Source of the DNA: Phaeobacter sp. J2-8
Lineage (GTDB): Bacteria; Pseudomonadota; Alphaproteobacteria; Rhodobacterales; Rhodobacteraceae
Assembly (NCBI RefSeq): GCF_022867865.1
Contig: NZ_JALIEC010000001.1
Coordinates: forward strand, 726,501 to 790,500
Direction of reading: 5' to 3'
DNA length: 64,000 nucleotides
Position 1 is the stretch's first letter. Each line of letters opens with the position of its first letter. Made by a program: the position numbers and the translations under genes. Of this stretch, positions 62,349 through 64,000 are shown in pieces. Below the pieces are notes generated by a model. That model was given only the letters and a program-made list of their open reading frames with translations, did no database searches and was not told where the DNA came from.

Positions 62349-63341
62349 CTATAGGGCGCGGGCGCCGGATGCATCGAAATAAAGCGGATTGACCGGGCTG
62401 ATTTTGATGGTGTCGTCCGGGGTGTAGCTGGCATGGGGATCGGCCAGGGTGGTGACCGCATGCCCCTGAAGTTCCAGATGCAGGCGGGTTTGATCGCCCA
62501 AGTGTTCGGCGCGGATCACCCGTGCCTCGGCGCCGTCGCCCTGTTGGATATTTTCCGGGCGCAAGCCGATTTGCGGCCCCTTGTGGCTGCCTGCAAACAG
62601 CGTGGAGGGCAGAATATTGATCCGCGGCAGGCCAAGGCGGCTGGCGACATAGACGCTTGTCGGGTTGGAATAGATCTCACGCGGGGTGCCGTATTGCACC
62701 AAGCGCCCCGCTTCCAGCACGCCGATATGGCTGGCCATGGTCATGGCTTCGATCTGGTCATGGGTGACATACAGCAGGGTCGAGCGCAGTTCGGCATGAA
62801 TGCGTTTGAGTTCGATCCGCAGGTCAGAGCGCAATTTCGCATCTAGCGACGACAGCGGTTCATCCATCAGGTAGATCGACGGCGACCGCACCAAGGCGCG
62901 CCCAATCGACACCCGCTGCATTTCCCCGCCCGACAATTCGGTGGCCTTGTTGTCCAGCTTGTGCGGAATTTGCAGCACTTCGGCGATTTTGGCGACCTTG
63001 CGGGCGATCTCGTCTTCTGGTGTGTTCAGGATCGGCGAGCGCAGCGGAAAGGCGAGGTTGTCGCGCACGCTGAGATGCGGATAAAGCGAATATTGCTGGA
63101 ACACCATTGCCACGTCGCGCTGGGCGGGGGGATCGTTTTTGACATTGCGCCCGGCGATCTGGATTGATCCGCTGTCCAGCGTTTCCAACCCGGAAATCAG
63201 CCGCAGCGTGGTGGTTTTGCCGGCACCGGTTGGCCCCAGCATGACGACAAAGGCCCCGTCGGGGATATGCATCGAGATATTGTCGACCGCGCGGGTCTGG
63301 CCGAAACTCTTGGTGATTGCATCTAGGATGACCTCAGCCAT
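62349..63341 (-). CDS. ABC transporter ATP-binding protein, UgpC/GlpT-like
   Basis: A 330-aa ATPase of the MalK/UgpC class. Walker A is [14 protein letters not shown] near residue 36, the Q-loop [13 protein letters not shown], the signature [15 protein letters not shown] and Walker [19 protein letters not shown]-terminal TOBE domain carries IGLRPENIQ. Its first eight bases overlap the end of the next ABC ATPase gene (63334-63341). Two such genes in tandem recall GlpS/GlpT of the rhizobial glycerol importer and other polyol importers. With a dihydroxyacetone kinase downstream, glycerol or a related polyol is a reasonable substrate, but this is inference. Confidence 0.9.
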   Translation of the reverse strand: MAEVILDAITKSFGQTRAVDNISMHIPDGAFVVMLGPTGAGKTTTLRLISGLETLDSGSIQIAGRNVKNDPPAQRDVAMVFQQYSLYPHLSVRDNLAFPLRSPILNTPEDEIARKVAKIAEVLQIPHKLDNKATELSGGEMQRVSIGRALVRSPSIYLMDEPLSSLDAKLRSDLRIELKRIHAELRSTLLYVTHDQIEAMTMASHIGVLEAGRLVQYGTPREIYSNPTSVYVASRLGLPRINILPSTLFAGSHKGPQIGLRPENIQQGDGAEARVIRAEHLGDQTRLHLELQGHAVTTLADPHASYTPDDTIKISPVNPLYFDASGARAL

Positions 63342-64000
63342 GGATCTGGCTCCCGTCGTTCAGGGCCGAACGCAGCGCGTGGCCGGATGTTTGATCAAAG
63401 ATGGTGACGGTTTCGGATTTGAAACTTAGCCCAACGGTTTCATCCACCTTGGCCGGGTGCGCGGCGCTGACCCGCGCCTTGACCTGACCGTTGGCGGTGT
63501 CGAGCGTGATGATCTGGGTGGTGCCAAGGTATTCCGTCGCCAGAATGCGCCCCCGATAGGCCGCCGCGTCGTCCAATTGGATATGCTCGGGCCGCACACC
63601 AAAGACCAATTGCCCGGCACCGCCCTGCCGCAATGCGGGGATTGCGGTCTGGGTGCCGTTCAGATCGACCTGTGATGCGCCGGGGGCCAAGCTGGCCTTG
63701 AAGGGCAAGAAGTTCATGGGCGGCGAGCCGATGAAATCGGCAACAAACATGGTGGCGGGTTTGTCGTAGATTTCCTGCGGCGTGCCGAATTGTTCAACCA
63801 CCGCATTGTTCATCACCACAATCTTGTCGCCCATCTGCATCGCTTCCAGCTGGTCATGGGTGACATAGACCGTGGTGGCGCCCATCCGGTCATGCAGCGC
63901 GCGCAGCTCCTCGGCCATGTGTTCGCGGAATTCGGCATCCAGCGCGCCCAGTGGTTCGTCCATCATGAAGGCCTTGGGTTCGCGCACGATGGCGCGGCCC
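63334..64000 (-). CDS. ABC transporter ATP-binding protein (second ATPase), N-terminus outside window
   Basis: The last 221 residues of a MalK/UgpC-like ATPase. Visible parts: [25 protein letters not shown] (Walker B, D-loop), [18 protein letters not shown] (H-loop), the regulatory region [16 protein letters not shown] and the TOBE motif [13 protein letters not shown]. The Walker A part is off the edge. It overlaps the next ATPase gene by eight bases. The operon probably continues into permease and binding-protein genes upstream. Confidence 0.88.
   Translation of the reverse strand, partial: GRAIVREPKAFMMDEPLGALDAEFREHMAEELRALHDRMGATTVYVTHDQLEAMQMGDKIVVMNNAVVEQFGTPQEIYDKPATMFVADFIGSPPMNFLPFKASLAPGASQVDLNGTQTAIPALRQGGAGQLVFGVRPEHIQLDDAAAYRGRILATEYLGTTQIITLDTANGQVKARVSAAHPAKVDETVGLSFKSETVTIFDQTSGHALRSALNDGSQIHG

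Overview
The window looks like a chromosomal stretch of an alphaproteobacterium of the Rhodobacteraceae (Roseobacter group). This rests on high GC content, the protein flavour (FbpA-type transporter, Hint-domain exported protein, PyrB with a non-catalytic PyrC partner, TamA/TamB, NudC next to a small SRP RNA, dnaX-ybaB-recR) and repeated intergenic elements of the form GGGATATTT(C/T)TG..CAGA(T/A)GAA(A/G)G. Most genes are housekeeping or core-genome. Accessory content is limited to a type II restriction-modification pair and a few orphan genes.

Layout: 1-8047 (minus) holds tamA-tamB, then an AMP-forming acyl-CoA ligase and a thiolase cut by the window edge. 8369-12123 is an iron-type ABC importer whose ATPase gene converges on the permease gene. 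12315-14035 is alanine dehydrogenase with a divergent Lrp-type regulator. 14119-18223 carries a Hint-domain protein, PPK2, EF-Tu and a lipoprotein. 18338-24680 has a cytochrome P450, an M48 protease, a DUF898 membrane protein and parC. 24885-32534 has an SH3 protein, an SDR, a HIG1-like protein, cobalamin adenosyltransferase, a DUF4198 protein, an SRPBCC protein, nudC, the 4.5S-type SRP RNA, a YpfJ-like metallopeptidase and an ankyrin-repeat protein. 32871-37649 is dnaX-ybaB-traB/gumN-recR plus a small Tat-exported repeat protein. 37684-41747 is a pyrB/pyrC/plsY operon with three small membrane proteins of unknown role inside it. 41904-50849 has a degenerate uracil-DNA glycosylase-like protein, moaB, an RND efflux pair, an AsmA protein and a DUF1127 protein. 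51015-57264 has a TolB/TPR regulator, rimO, an orphan 152-aa protein, tdk, csaA, proC and ybjN. 57626-59447 is an NgoMIV-like R-M system. 59633-64000 is a LacI-type regulator, a fused dihydroxyacetone kinase and two sugar-type ABC ATPases.

Seven genes (tamA, the iron permease, tuf, dnaX, the Tat repeat protein, pyrB and dhaKL) each carry one small frame disruption. In six of them, correcting one base restores a full-length product. dnaX and pyrB are normally single-copy and needed, so assembly or base-calling indels are the simplest explanation; raw reads are needed to be sure.

The most interesting unexplained signals are: (i) a GAAC-N7-GAAC SOS-type box upstream of the R-M operon; (ii) a nested-stem, GNRA-capped structure of unknown class upstream of tdk; (iii) dispersed GC-hairpin/GGGATATTT elements, one expanded into a tandem array; (iv) a Tat-exported protein with five FPGDDF repeats; (v) a UDG-like protein lacking the usual active-site motifs; and (vi) the pyr-operon membrane trio, including a 33-aa microprotein.
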